From: a bacterium BRH_c32
Lineage (GTDB): Bacteria; Bacteroidota; Ignavibacteria; Ignavibacteriales; Melioribacteraceae
Direction: 5' to 3'
Assembly: GCA_001516025.1 (NCBI GenBank)
Contig: LOEU01000010.1
Span: 1 to 64,000, forward strand
Length of the DNA: 64,000 nucleotides
Part shown: positions 49,001 to 57,226 of the stretch, piece by piece
How the letters are laid out: each line of letters begins with the position of its first letter
Position numbering within the stretch: position 1 is the first letter of the stretch
Made by a program: the position numbers and the translations under genes
The notes under the pieces: model-generated
What the model was told of the DNA's origin: nothing
Seen by the model: the letters and a program-made list of their open reading frames with translations, nothing else
Databases searched by the model: none

Positions 49001-51322
49001 AATATCACCACAATTTTCTACTGTAAATGTGTATGTGATTTTTGCTCCCGGCTTTACTGTTTTTACATCAGCAGTTTTTGTTATTGTAACGCATGTAAAA
49101 TAAAATCCAAAATCGATTGTTGTATTATTAGCGCAGTTGATTACTACGGTTACTGCTTCATCTTTAGAAGCATCGCTATCTAATAAATCATTATTCCCTT
49201 TGTTCTTAGGAGAAGAATACCATTTAGTTTTTGTTGTATTAAAGAAAACACCTTCAGCTTCGTAATTGGATTTAGCTATTTTTACTTTATAAGAGCCATT
49301 GGCGAGATTTGGGAATAGATATTTCCCCGCTTCGTCTGTGGTAGAGGTAGCAATTACTTTATCTCCGGAATATAATTCTACGAGAACATTTTTAATTCCG
49401 GGTTCGCCGCTATCCTGAATGCCATTGACATTTTTATCGTGCCATATAAAATCGCCGATACTGCTTTTGCAATCTTCTTTATATATACCGGTATCCCAAG
49501 TAAGGTCATTTTCGCCCGGACTTAAAGTAGTGCACTCTGTTTTACCGCTTGAAACCTCGGCATCAGAATCTATTTCTTTATCATCGCCTGCATTTGCAGG
49601 GCTAAATAGATATCCTGAAGGGAGTTCAAATTTTACGTAATAATCACCCGGATTAAGATCGACAAATGCATAACCACCATTTAAGGTGGTTTCGGTAGAT
49701 GCAATTAATTCATCTTTACAGTTGAATAGATTTACTTTTACTGCACCGAATCCTGCTTCATTATTATCTTGAATGCCATTTTTGTTAGCATCAAGCCAAA
49801 CGAAATCCCCGATTGATGCTTTTACGTTTACGGCTGCACAAATTAAGAAACCTTTATCGGTTTTTCCGTCATCGAAATTTTCATTGATTGCAGTTGCTGC
49901 ATCGCTGAACTGCGAATAAGTAAAACCATTTAATGCGCCTCCACCAAATGCTGTCTCGGCTAATGCGTAGAATTGGGTAACGGTTTTACCTGCGAAAGGA
50001 CCTTTAGCAATTTGTAGATCACCAAGGTCAACTGAATTAGTTCCTATAACTCCTGCTTTATCAAATTCGATATTTAGCTTAAGAGCCACCATCTGACCTC
50101 CGAATACCCCGGCACTTGTTGAAGAAGCATCTGTATAATTCTGAGTAAGTTTCGAAGGTGTTCCTCCTTGTGGAAGAAAATCTTTTACTTTCGATGAAGA
50201 ATTTAATTTTAATTTGTACGTACTACCGATAGTTAATCCTGATGGAAATACAGAATCGAAATTTTTATCTCTGATTTTACCCGGAGTACCGTTTTTATTG
50301 CCCCATCCGCCTTGCGTAAAGGTGGTATATCCTTTGATAACGCAATTAGCCGGTGTAAACCAATTGATTGTGGCAGTAGATTTTTTCGTTACACCTGATG
50401 GAGTGGCAAGAACGAGTTTCTGCCATGTATTTGGCTCAACACTATGGACGTAACGAACACCGGGAGCCAACATAACGCTTGCCGATGCTGTAATTTCAGA
50501 TACTATATCGCCGCCTTGAGTTAATTTTATTTCCGGTGTATTACCATTTGCATCTGTTACCAATGATGTTGCCGAAAGTGTACCATTAGAAACTGATAGT
50601 GTAACAGTAATTCCGCTAAGCGGATCGCCATTGGAATTAAATGCCGATACGTAAAATTTTGTGTCACTGCCGGTCGGTGCATCTTGATTGCCCGGGACAA
50701 TTAATAAAGTTTCAAATGGCTGATATGATGAATAATTTGCCTCGGCATCGCTAATAATTTGTAGTGCTCTAGTCTTAACATTTGTATTATCCACTTTATT
50801 AGCATCTACTCCATCCGAAAAATGCCAGAGAGCAACTTGCACCGCCGCTGCTTCTATTTGCGAAGAGGACGCAGAACCGGTATAAGGATATGCTTTATAA
50901 GGGAAATAATTATTTATTACGTAAATAATTTTCGGATCGACTTCTCCATCATCTTTATATGTATGAGGCTGGTCATTGGTATAATACTTTATATAGTGAT
51001 GAATATCTATGCAATAAAAGCTTCCTGTATTACCATCCACCTCGCCATAAAAATTTCCTGCTGATGTGCTAATAGTTTCTGTTGGTTTCTCAGGATTAGG
51101 AAACTTTACATTTACTTTTTTATCCTGCCCAAAAATTTTGGCTACTGTTGTGGAATTAGCACCGGTTACGGACATCATTCCTGAATTTGAAAAGTAAGAT
51201 GTAGGAAGTTTTTTCCCATTATTTTCTTTTTCGCCGCCCCTTGCATTCACGTTTATTGAGAATGAAATGAGTAGGAAAGCAGTTAATAAGGATATGGATA
51301 ATCGGTAAGACAAGTTATTCAT
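46067..51322 (-). CDS. Giant T9SS surface protein with N-terminal Cys-Gln thioester domain
   Basis: 1751 residues. Signal peptide 1-27 (SINVNA-RGG). Residues about 45-205 match a thioester (TQxA-type) domain: Cys104 in SFYCIDIHH and Gln162 in AAVQVALWHFSDG, the two residues that form an internal Cys-Gln thioester in adhesins. An Ig-like Big_1-style domain follows (220-295). Then come a long beta region, two SdrD-B prealbumin-like domains (SIGDFVWLDANKNGIQDNNE, SIGDFIWHDKNVNGIQDSGE), a CARDB/DUF11-type pair (ITKTADVKTVKPGAKITYTF; ADLKIEKTSS..VTYTIKVTNLGPG) and a choice-of-anchor A domain (VGRDANLAHYSVGDKLNS ... ITGSLTNDP). Four Asp-box repeats (SIDGGKTW, SIDNGDSW, STDNGSNW, TTDEGASW) and a T9SS sorting domain (NYPNPFNPETIITYQLP) end the chain. 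Likely a covalent surface adhesin. Confidence 0.87.
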   Translation of the reverse strand: MNNLSYRLSISLLTAFLLISFSINVNARGGEKENNGKKLPTSYFSNSGMMSVTGANSTTVAKIFGQDKKVNVKFPNPEKPTETISTSAGNFYGEVDGNTGSFYCIDIHHYIKYYTNDQPHTYKDDGEVDPKIIYVINNYFPYKAYPYTGSASSSQIEAAAVQVALWHFSDGVDANKVDNTNVKTRALQIISDAEANYSSYQPFETLLIVPGNQDAPTGSDTKFYVSAFNSNGDPLSGITVTLSVSNGTLSATSLVTDANGNTPEIKLTQGGDIVSEITASASVMLAPGVRYVHSVEPNTWQKLVLATPSGVTKKSTATINWFTPANCVIKGYTTFTQGGWGNKNGTPGKIRDKNFDSVFPSGLTIGSTYKLKLNSSSKVKDFLPQGGTPSKLTQNYTDASSTSAGVFGGQMVALKLNIEFDKAGVIGTNSVDLGDLQIAKGPFAGKTVTQFYALAETAFGGGALNGFTYSQFSDAATAINENFDDGKTDKGFLICAAVNVKASIGDFVWLDANKNGIQDNNEAGFGAVKVNLFNCKDELIASTETTLNGGYAFVDLNPGDYYVKFELPSGYLFSPANAGDDKEIDSDAEVSSGKTECTTLSPGENDLTWDTGIYKEDCKSSIGDFIWHDKNVNGIQDSGEPGIKNVLVELYSGDKVIATSTTDEAGKYLFPNLANGSYKVKIAKSNYEAEGVFFNTTKTKWYSSPKNKGNNDLLDSDASKDEAVTVVINCANNTTIDFGFYFTCVTITKTADVKTVKPGAKITYTFTVENCGDIQFHGGIDIFDRVINPKSPYLIKHVDILDPGKSTSFTATYITKESDCGDLINEVTAEAHPVDGSAYVTDKATATVLVDCSTPCTDGWSLEIDKNKEVCEHNPVDFVINGKVTITPKPSKGYLVTSWKVTFPNDGSLDNSSKIDTIEISGDKEFKITAKWPGVRSGDTRVEIQYTVSVLDCNKNELNKEYQGKISWTPEVCPPPPGKDADLKIEKTSSIANPQCGDNVTYTIKVTNLGPGDSKAVKVMDLLPAGITYLSHTVSQGQYNNVTGVWEVNDLSFAGEATLTISIKADCEEINGAAFDLGDAKDYNLFVIQDLNQPSSDTEGKVAVGRDANLAHYSVGDKLNSNSGDVLIVGRDLVYTSGRVYNGNVVYGHTTNLPLYVTSIDGELRNDNPINFTAAKTYLENLSTKLSSYPATGTSELAWSTLKLTGTDPHLNVFTVDGKDLSDALTLEVHVPNGAVALVNVNGTGMDWSGGLDIYGTTYNNILYNFYEATSLDINNIEVRGSVLAPFADINFASGVQYGQMICKSLVGQGQFNYFPFHGNIPSNKTIVNIASITGSLTNDPNASNNNSSSVFVMNNSNANPNTGNNGTGEADGQWEEVGSFNSGEIILTMAFDNSGTYAGTVGGKINKSIDGGKTWTRVNDDMNVGWVWSLVYHNSVLFAATEKGVYKYDGSAWKLTSLQEKEVRAIATDGSILYAGTWGYGVFKSIDNGDSWFEYNNELADKAVQALAVDKKGNLFAGTGSLGIFKVFAGEDRWYQYNIGNNSIWAIGVSENAVIASCYGGGVYVSTDNGSNWQKSPLQQNYIYSLVTDKSNKVFASSWTSGVFVTTDEGASWQQLGMSGFGVSSMVTSPNKDDLFAGTKEGKIFKISFRPTSIDEEEALPTEFNLLQNYPNPFNPETIITYQLPVASRVTLKLYDILGREVITLVNESQNAGTHRVKFNAVTERLASGVYFYRIIAGNYISTKKMMLLK

Positions 51323-51466
51323 AATAGACTCTATTTAGTTATTATAAAATGCACAATAATTCTATGCTTCCGCATTTGCGGTTTTTCAGTTATCTATATT
51401 ATCGAACACAAAATGATTTAATTTAGATTGAATATAAATTTAAGCAAAAAAAATGGACTTTAGTGA

Positions 51467-52309
51467 TTAATTTTTATAAAGCAAAATTACGGTTAAAGCA
51501 CCCGTAAGAAAATTTTGAAAAAATATTTCTACTGCACTCGCAACAACTAAAATAAGCGGCAAACTCAATATTTGCATTAATAAGGGGACTAAGCCACCTA
51601 TCCAGAAAAGCATAAGTCCAGTTACCACTATCAGTTTCTTTTTTTCAATATTAATTGAAGAAATAAAAAGTATTACGGAAAGAACAATTAAAGGTGCTCT
51701 TAAGAATTGAAATAGAATAACTGTGGAAGCTGAGGGGATAGTAAGATCAAAAACATGTGAACGATAATATGGTTCGGTAACTAATTGAAAATTAATGTAC
51801 CCAAAAATATAATAGAAAATTATGTAGCCGAAACAAACCAACAAAAATTTAATTACAAAACTTTTAGTATCACCGAAAACGATCTTTGTATTTAAATGAG
51901 TAACAACATTCTTTTTAGAAAATAATTTTACAATCATAAAAGACACGATTATAGAAATAAAAAGCTGTTGAAGCAATAATGTGATTAGTGATAGCGGAAC
52001 AAGAGCGGGGGAAAATATTTTCCCTTCTAAAACTACTGAACCCATATTGAAAAAAATAACCGAAAACCAGATAAAAAAATGGCGAATTCTTGAAGTATTA
52101 ATTAAAGGCGCTAATTGTCCTAAAAAGAAACCTATAAGTGATCCTGAAAGAAAAAGCATAAAAAAAGCATATCTACTTGCATTATTTTCAGGGATTTCAT
52201 TCGTGATTAAGGCACTTATCACGCCAATAAATATAATTGTAATTATATAAGTTAATCCAATTACTAAACTTTTGAGGATTATTGAGGAATATTTTTTAAT
52301 TGTATCCAT
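51467..52309 (-). CDS. Multi-pass membrane protein of unknown family
   Basis: 280 residues with about eight hydrophobic helices and almost no soluble part. No conserved catalytic motif is visible. An acidic loop (TNEIPENNASR) follows helix 1, and a basic stretch (SKKNVVTHLNTK) marks the middle cytoplasmic loop. It lies 22 bp after the LytTR regulator gene and closes a four-gene run, so it may be the output or a sensor accessory of that two-component system. I do not recognise the family. Confidence 0.65.
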   Translation of the reverse strand: MDTIKKYSSIILKSLVIGLTYIITIIFIGVISALITNEIPENNASRYAFFMLFLSGSLIGFFLGQLAPLINTSRIRHFFIWFSVIFFNMGSVVLEGKIFSPALVPLSLITLLLQQLFISIIVSFMIVKLFSKKNVVTHLNTKIVFGDTKSFVIKFLLVCFGYIIFYYIFGYINFQLVTEPYYRSHVFDLTIPSASTVILFQFLRAPLIVLSVILFISSINIEKKKLIVVTGLMLFWIGGLVPLLMQILSLPLILVVASAVEIFFQNFLTGALTVILLYKN

Positions 52310-52331
52310 AATTCACCAATTAAGTATTCAT

Positions 52332-53036
52332 TTAAAAGCTTAATAATGTTTTTAGTTTTTGAACGTTTCTTCTTGAGACGCTTATATCCATATTATTGTT
52401 CAAAATTATTTTTAGTGAAGTTCCCATGGATGATTTTATCGATTTTATAGCATTAAGATTTATAATCTGACTTCGATTTGCACGGAAGAATTGTGCCGGA
52501 TCAATTCGTTCTTCAATCATGTTAAGCGATTTATAGATTAAAGGTTTATTATCTTCAAAAAATACTTTAGTATAGTTCCCTTCACTTTCAAACATTATTA
52601 TCTCATTAATGTTTATTAACCAACACTTTTGGCCATCTTTAATAAAAACGCGTGAAAGTCGTTTCTCAATCGGAATAGATTCTTTATCAAAAATCCGTTT
52701 TGCTTTTAATATTGCTCTTTCTAATTCTGAAAGCTTAATAGGTTTTAAGAGATAATCGAGGGCATTATAATCGAAGGATTTTATTGCATATTGGTCGTAG
52801 GCAGTGGTAAAGATCACCAAAGGAACTGAATCGAGCATTTCGAGAAGTTCAAAACCGTTCTTCCCGGGCAGATTAATATCTAAGAAAAGGAGATCAATAT
52901 TTTTGTTATTTAATATAACAAGTGCATCTTTTACATTCGATGCTTCTCCAACAATTGAAATCTCAGGGAAGGATTTTAGTAATGAAGATAATTCTTCCCG
53001 CGCTAAGCGAGAGTCCTCAACTATTAATGCTTTCAT
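52332..53036 (-). CDS. LytTR-family response regulator
   Basis: 234 residues. A receiver domain (1-120) with phospho-acceptor Asp53 in LLFLDINLPGKNG, Thr in VIFTTAYDQYA and Lys in LDYLLKPIKLSEL is followed by a LytTR DNA-binding domain (about 135-234: IMFESEGNYTKVFFEDNKPLIYKSLNMIEERI, FFRANRSQIINLNAIKSI). LytTR proteins bind pairs of direct repeats upstream of target genes, often including their own operon; see the repeat at 55581-55610. It overlaps the kinase gene by 20 bp. Confidence 0.93.
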   Translation of the reverse strand: MKALIVEDSRLAREELSSLLKSFPEISIVGEASNVKDALVILNNKNIDLLFLDINLPGKNGFELLEMLDSVPLVIFTTAYDQYAIKSFDYNALDYLLKPIKLSELERAILKAKRIFDKESIPIEKRLSRVFIKDGQKCWLININEIIMFESEGNYTKVFFEDNKPLIYKSLNMIEERIDPAQFFRANRSQIINLNAIKSIKSSMGTSLKIILNNNMDISVSRRNVQKLKTLLSF

Positions 53037-54102
53037 TTTCGTACTCTATCGGTAAAATTAATTTTGCAATTACAGAATCATCAATTTGATTAATGCTAAA
53101 AGAAGAATTCTCTTTATATAACATATCTATTCGGTTAAGAATATTTTTAATTCCTACTCCTTCGGGATTGGAAGGGTTTGAAGAATCATAGTTGCCACTA
53201 TTTATTACAGTTATATTCAATTTGTTTGAAGATTTGGTTACTTCTATTGTTAGTTCTCCACCATCCGGCAGTTTACTGAGTCCATGCTTTATTGCATTTT
53301 CTGCTAATAGCTGAATAATCATTGGCGGTATAAGACAATTTTTAGAATCTTCCGGAATAACAATTTTATAAGATAATCTGCTTTCCATATGAAGATGTTC
53401 GAGTTTTAAATATTCTTCTACAAACTCAATTTCTGAGGAGAGGAGAACTTTTTGATTTTTTGAAGATCTAAGAGAATATCGAAGAGTATCAGTAAGCGAA
53501 CCTATCATTGCTCGTGCTCTTTCTGAATCCTCTCTTATTAAGCTGCGAATATTATTTAATGCATTAAAAAGAAAATGGGGGTTTAACTGATTTCTTAAAT
53601 TAAGAAGCTGAGAGGATTGTAAGGAATTAATAAGCTGAAGATTATCAATCTCTTTTTTCTTCATTGAAAAATAATAAATCACCAAAAAATAAATGGCAAT
53701 CCAGAGAAGTATTAAAATATAAGTACTCAGATAATTAAGTATAAATAAGTTCAAAATATTTTTAGTTTCAGTGCCAAGAATATGCCTGATTATTATTATG
53801 CTGCCAATACCAAAAAGTATTAAGAAAAAATTTAAAATAAGAGAGTGGGGGATTAGTACCAAAATTAGTTTTTTAATTGAGTAATTGTAGATATCAATTT
53901 TCCCCCAATAATAACGGAGTAAAGTTGTAAATATAAGACCAAAGATAAACGGAAGAAATGCTAATATAGCTGATTCTAAATTAGCATTTGATCTGATGAA
54001 TTGAGTAATAAAATTAATTATGGAGCCAATACTCCAACCGAGAATATTGGCAATCCAAAATCCTTTAGAAGGACTATTTTTCAAAATCTTTCCTTTATCC
54101 AT
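53017..54102 (-). CDS. LytS/YehU-type sensor histidine kinase
   Basis: 361 residues. Four N-terminal membrane helices (about 15-35, 48-65, 78-106, 118-146), a short coiled coil, then the His_kinase (PF06580) box LRNQLNPHFLFNALNNIRSLI with His176. An ATPase domain follows with N-box LLAENAIKHGLSKLPDGGELTI and GVGIKNILNRIDMLY. It is the cognate partner of the overlapping LytTR regulator (20-bp overlap). The hydrolase gene upstream overlaps it by 22 bp. The membrane part is too small to hold a ligand domain, so it may sense membrane state or the hydrolase product; the latter is speculation. Confidence 0.92.
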   Translation of the reverse strand: MDKGKILKNSPSKGFWIANILGWSIGSIINFITQFIRSNANLESAILAFLPFIFGLIFTTLLRYYWGKIDIYNYSIKKLILVLIPHSLILNFFLILFGIGSIIIIRHILGTETKNILNLFILNYLSTYILILLWIAIYFLVIYYFSMKKKEIDNLQLINSLQSSQLLNLRNQLNPHFLFNALNNIRSLIREDSERARAMIGSLTDTLRYSLRSSKNQKVLLSSEIEFVEEYLKLEHLHMESRLSYKIVIPEDSKNCLIPPMIIQLLAENAIKHGLSKLPDGGELTIEVTKSSNKLNITVINSGNYDSSNPSNPEGVGIKNILNRIDMLYKENSSFSINQIDDSVIAKLILPIEYENESINS

Positions 54103-55517
54103 TTTGTTATTGTTTCCAATGCCACAGGCGACATAGTCTGTTCTATCATCCTATATTCTGATACATTGCCGGTATTTGCTTCTTGAAAAGCATGATTTAA
54201 TCCCGGTAAGTAAATTAAGCTATAATCCGGATTTTTTCCTTTAGAAAATGCTGAACGCATCATTTCTAAATTCATCTTTGCATCCACTTGTTTATCCTTT
54301 TCTCCATTAATTGCCAAAAATGGACAATTCACCTTTTCTAATGTAGGGAAAGGAATATATTTAATAAAATATCTAAACCAAATCGACATTGATCTTTGAG
54401 TAATATTTCTCCGAGCATCAGGATTTCCATTTGCATAATTTTCTTTGTCTAATATAGATTCAATTGCAGATACTGCTTTCATTGAATCTTCATTTTCTTT
54501 TACAGCATTGAAAATCGCTTGATTCAGATTGAGCAATTTCTTTATATCCTCTTCAGAGCGATTTTCTGATAGTGCAAGTTCTTCGATTTGTTTTAGCATT
54601 AGTTGATCTAAAGGAACTGCAGGACCTGCCATAGAAACAACAAAAGCAACATCCGGATTACGTGCTGCTATCATAGGTGCAATCATTCCTCCTTCGCTAT
54701 GCCCAATTAACCCAATTTTTTTTGTGTTTATATCCTTTCTTGATTGAAGATAAAATAGGGCTGCTTCTGCATCAGTAGAAAAATCGAAAGATGTAGCAGT
54801 TTTAAAATTACCCTCAGATTCTGCCGTACCTCTATCATCGTACCTTAAAACTGCAATTCCATTTCGGCTAAGATAGTCAGAAAGGATTAAAAATGGTTCA
54901 TGTTCAAAAGCTTTTTCATTTCGATTTTGTGCACCGGAACCGGAGATTAGAATTGCCACAGGAGGATTCGCTACATTATCAGGTAATGTTAATGTGCCGG
55001 CTAATTTAATTCCTCCCGCTTTTTCATTTGCGAATTTTACTTCTTCGCTTTTATAGGGAAAGGGAGGTTTAGGTGTTTGTGGACGATTTGTTGAAAACTC
55101 TTTGATCTCACTTCGACCAAAATTAATAGGTATCTTAGCTCCACCTTGTAAAAATAATGCTTTAATAGAATCACTCTGCTGTTTGGCTTCATCAATAGAT
55201 GATCTGTTTTGTCTCTCTAATTTAGGAGAATATTCACCAACAATTTTTATCATTAATTTTGCGTCAGATATTTTTAATGAATCATCTTTTATTTCTGTAT
55301 CGGCTAATGAAAGATTAATTGCTCCCTGGTCCGGACTGTCCATTGTTGATTTGAATCCATTCTCATTTGCTTGAATGTGAACAAGGATTCGAATTTTCTT
55401 TGAACCAATATTTAATAAACCTTCCCAATCACCAATTAATTTACTTTGACCAAATGATTCAATCGAAATAAGAAAAGAAATTAAAATTACTGCAATTGAT
55501 TTAAAAATAGTTTTCAT
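54081..55517 (-). CDS. Exported serine alpha/beta-hydrolase (S9/S33-like)
   Basis: 478 residues from the ATG at 55517, preceded by GGAG; a GTG one codon earlier is possible. Signal peptide 1-23 (SIESFGQ). A beta-rich N-terminal domain of DUF3887-like proportions (25-150) begins GDWEGLLNIGSKKIRILVHI, followed by the hydrolase core: ILISGSGAQNRNE, VLRYDDRGTAESEG, nucleophile serine in IGLIGHSEGGMIAP, Asp in LAINGEKDKQVDA and His in LPGLNHAFQEA. The family is widespread in Bacteroidota as periplasmic esterases or peptidases; the substrate is unknown. First gene of the operon with the LytS/LytTR pair, which probably controls it. Confidence 0.87.
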   Translation of the reverse strand: MKTIFKSIAVILISFLISIESFGQSKLIGDWEGLLNIGSKKIRILVHIQANENGFKSTMDSPDQGAINLSLADTEIKDDSLKISDAKLMIKIVGEYSPKLERQNRSSIDEAKQQSDSIKALFLQGGAKIPINFGRSEIKEFSTNRPQTPKPPFPYKSEEVKFANEKAGGIKLAGTLTLPDNVANPPVAILISGSGAQNRNEKAFEHEPFLILSDYLSRNGIAVLRYDDRGTAESEGNFKTATSFDFSTDAEAALFYLQSRKDINTKKIGLIGHSEGGMIAPMIAARNPDVAFVVSMAGPAVPLDQLMLKQIEELALSENRSEEDIKKLLNLNQAIFNAVKENEDSMKAVSAIESILDKENYANGNPDARRNITQRSMSIWFRYFIKYIPFPTLEKVNCPFLAINGEKDKQVDAKMNLEMMRSAFSKGKNPDYSLIYLPGLNHAFQEANTGNVSEYRMIEQTMSPVALETITKWIKERF

Positions 55518-55580
55518 CACAACTCCATTTTGTTTTCAAACGAAAATTAAAATACCAAGCGGAGTAATTAATATGAATTA

Positions 55581-55610
55581 TGATGATTGGTCAAAAAACG
55601 TGATGATTGG
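55581..55610 (-). promoter_or_regulatory. Candidate LytTR operator (direct repeat)
   Basis: Two identical 10-bp repeats, read on the minus strand as CCAATCATCA, occupy 55581-55590 and 55601-55610 with exactly 10 bp between them, a 20-bp period close to two helical turns. They lie 64-93 bp upstream of the hydrolase start, the usual place and geometry for a LytTR activator site. The regulator gene is in the same operon. Binding is inferred, not shown. Confidence 0.5.
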
Positions 55611-55629
55611 AAATTATAGTGAACTTTTT

Positions 55630-55649
55630 GACTCTTTATCAAAAGAGTC
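55630..55649. other. Perfect 8-bp hairpin upstream of the hydrolase operon
   Basis: GACTCTTT and AAAGAGTC flank a 4-nt loop ATCA. It lies between the divergent hydrolase and Fic genes, 20 bp beyond the direct repeats. It could be an operator half-site pair or the end of an upstream leader; neither role can be decided from sequence. Confidence 0.4.
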
Positions 55650-55776
55650 TTTCAATTCATCTTTGTGAATAATTGCTCCTGTTTGATAAGTTAAGGTGGT
55701 TTCTTATATAAACGGTTTGGTAACTTTATTTTAGTGGGTTAAATTAACATAAGAAAATTATAATGATAGGGAAGAG

Positions 55777-56754
55777 ATGAGAATTGAAGATTTCAAATCA
55801 GGGAATTATTTGCAGCAATATAAATACAAATGTTTTATTCCCTCCAAAATTAATCATCCCTTCACTTGGGAAGATCCACAACTTAACGAACTGTTATCAG
55901 AAGCAAATAAGAAAATTGAGGAGCTGAATTCTTTCTCTATAAATAATCCGGAATTGAAGAGTTTTCTTCCTTTGTTTATTGCTAAAGAATCTTTAGACTC
56001 AAGCAGAATCGATGGAATAAAAATTAATGCTGAAGATGTTTTCCTAGATGAAGCTGAGATTACAGAAGTGAAGAAAGAAGATTGGCGGGAAGTGCAAAAT
56101 TATATAAAGGCGATGAATATCTGTCTAGATGAGATGAATGAGATTCCTCTCTCCACACGTATATTAAATTTGGCACATCAAATTATTTTTAGCGGAGCAA
56201 GAGGGGAGAAAAAATCACCTGGTGAATTTAGGAAAAGTCAAAATTGGGTCGGCGGTGCTACAATCAACGAAGCAATTTATATACCTCCGGTTCATGGAGA
56301 AATTTCCTCTCTCATGGGAGACTTAGAAAATTTTTTGCATAACGATTATTTAGAAATTCCTGAATTAATTAAAGCCGCGATTGCGCATTATCAATTCATT
56401 ACCATTCATCCCTATGTTGATGGCAATGGCAGAATCGGGAGATTACTAACTACTTTATATTTAGCGAGCTGTGGATTACTTTCAAAGCCGACTCTATATT
56501 TATCTTCTTATTTTGAAAAAAGAAAAATTCCTTATCATCATCACCTCATGCTCGCTAGAAAGAACGATGATCTAATGCAATGGATTAAGTTCTTTTTAGA
56601 GGCAGTCATTGAATCGGCATCGAACGGAATTAAAACATTCCATTCAATTTTGGAATTTAAAAAAGAGACTGAGGCAGAAGGAAATACTTCTCAAATTGAT
56701 ATCAGGAATAAGGAAGATATTTTTTATATGTATATAAAATTATTTTCATATTAA
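55777..56754 (+). CDS. Fic-family AMP transferase, C-terminally short
   Basis: 325 residues. The Fic_N region has the inhibitory-helix motif SSRIDG (75-80), where the usual (S/T)xxxE(G/N) has Asp79 instead of Glu. The Fic core has the catalytic loop HPYVDGNGRIGR (211-222) with His211 and both Arg residues intact, and the flap region GGATINEAIYIPPVH. Class II Fic enzymes usually continue with a C-terminal winged helix to about 370-380 residues. Here the chain stops at 325 in MYIKLFSY, overlapping the convergent gene by 4 bp. The enzyme should transfer AMP from ATP to a protein hydroxyl. GGGAAG before the ATG supports the start. Confidence 0.88.
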   Translation: MRIEDFKSGNYLQQYKYKCFIPSKINHPFTWEDPQLNELLSEANKKIEELNSFSINNPELKSFLPLFIAKESLDSSRIDGIKINAEDVFLDEAEITEVKKEDWREVQNYIKAMNICLDEMNEIPLSTRILNLAHQIIFSGARGEKKSPGEFRKSQNWVGGATINEAIYIPPVHGEISSLMGDLENFLHNDYLEIPELIKAAIAHYQFITIHPYVDGNGRIGRLLTTLYLASCGLLSKPTLYLSSYFEKRKIPYHHHLMLARKNDDLMQWIKFFLEAVIESASNGIKTFHSILEFKKETEAEGNTSQIDIRNKEDIFYMYIKLFSY

Positions 56755-57209
56755 AACCCGATTTTCCAGATTTTATCAGAAGCTTCGAGATATTCGGGTA
56801 ATGCGGCTGAGCCATACCAGCTATATAGTTCATAATCCAAAAACTTAGCATTTATAGCAGGATCAGTTTTAAGTAACTCTTTTGCTTCTTCAAGATTCGT
56901 TACATTTAAAATGAATATTCCTCTATATGATTTATCATTTTTCCCCATCGGTCCTGCAATTACTAATTTATTTGCATTTACTAAACTCGTTATATTTTTC
57001 AAATGTCCCGTAAAGCAACTATCTTTATATGCTTTATCAGAAGAATCATTGGTCCCTGTTTTAAGGATTACAAAAACATAACTTTTCATTCCGTAGTCAT
57101 CTGCACCTAATTTTTCAGCTAATTTTGAATCGTAATTTGGATTGGTTGACTGTGCAGATAGTAAAATTGAGAAACAGAAAATTGCTATTATAGTTAAGAA
57201 GTATTTCAC
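56751..57209 (-). CDS. Exported YciI-like protein
   Basis: 152 residues from a GTG at 57209 preceded by AAAGG at a good distance; a TTG at 57224 is the alternative. Signal peptide to about residue 19 (ILLSAQ-STN). The mature part is the YciI/ferredoxin-like fold: KSYVFVILKTGTND, GHLKNITSLVNANKLVIAGPMGKNDKSYRGIFILNV (the His and the AGP motif are typical) and EAKELLKTDPAINAKFLDYELYSWYG. YciI relatives are small enzymes or dimer modules of unknown role. It starts 17 bp after mazF and is likely cotranscribed with it. Confidence 0.78.
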   Translation of the reverse strand: MKYFLTIIAIFCFSILLSAQSTNPNYDSKLAEKLGADDYGMKSYVFVILKTGTNDSSDKAYKDSCFTGHLKNITSLVNANKLVIAGPMGKNDKSYRGIFILNVTNLEEAKELLKTDPAINAKFLDYELYSWYGSAALPEYLEASDKIWKIGF

Positions 57210-57226
57210 TTTGTAACCTTTCAATT

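Noticed and set aside
51370-51381. Small palindrome CCGCA-TT-TGCGG with a T run upstream of the giant T9SS gene
   Set aside because: It has only five pairs and a 2-nt loop, too weak to call a terminator or operator without more copies.
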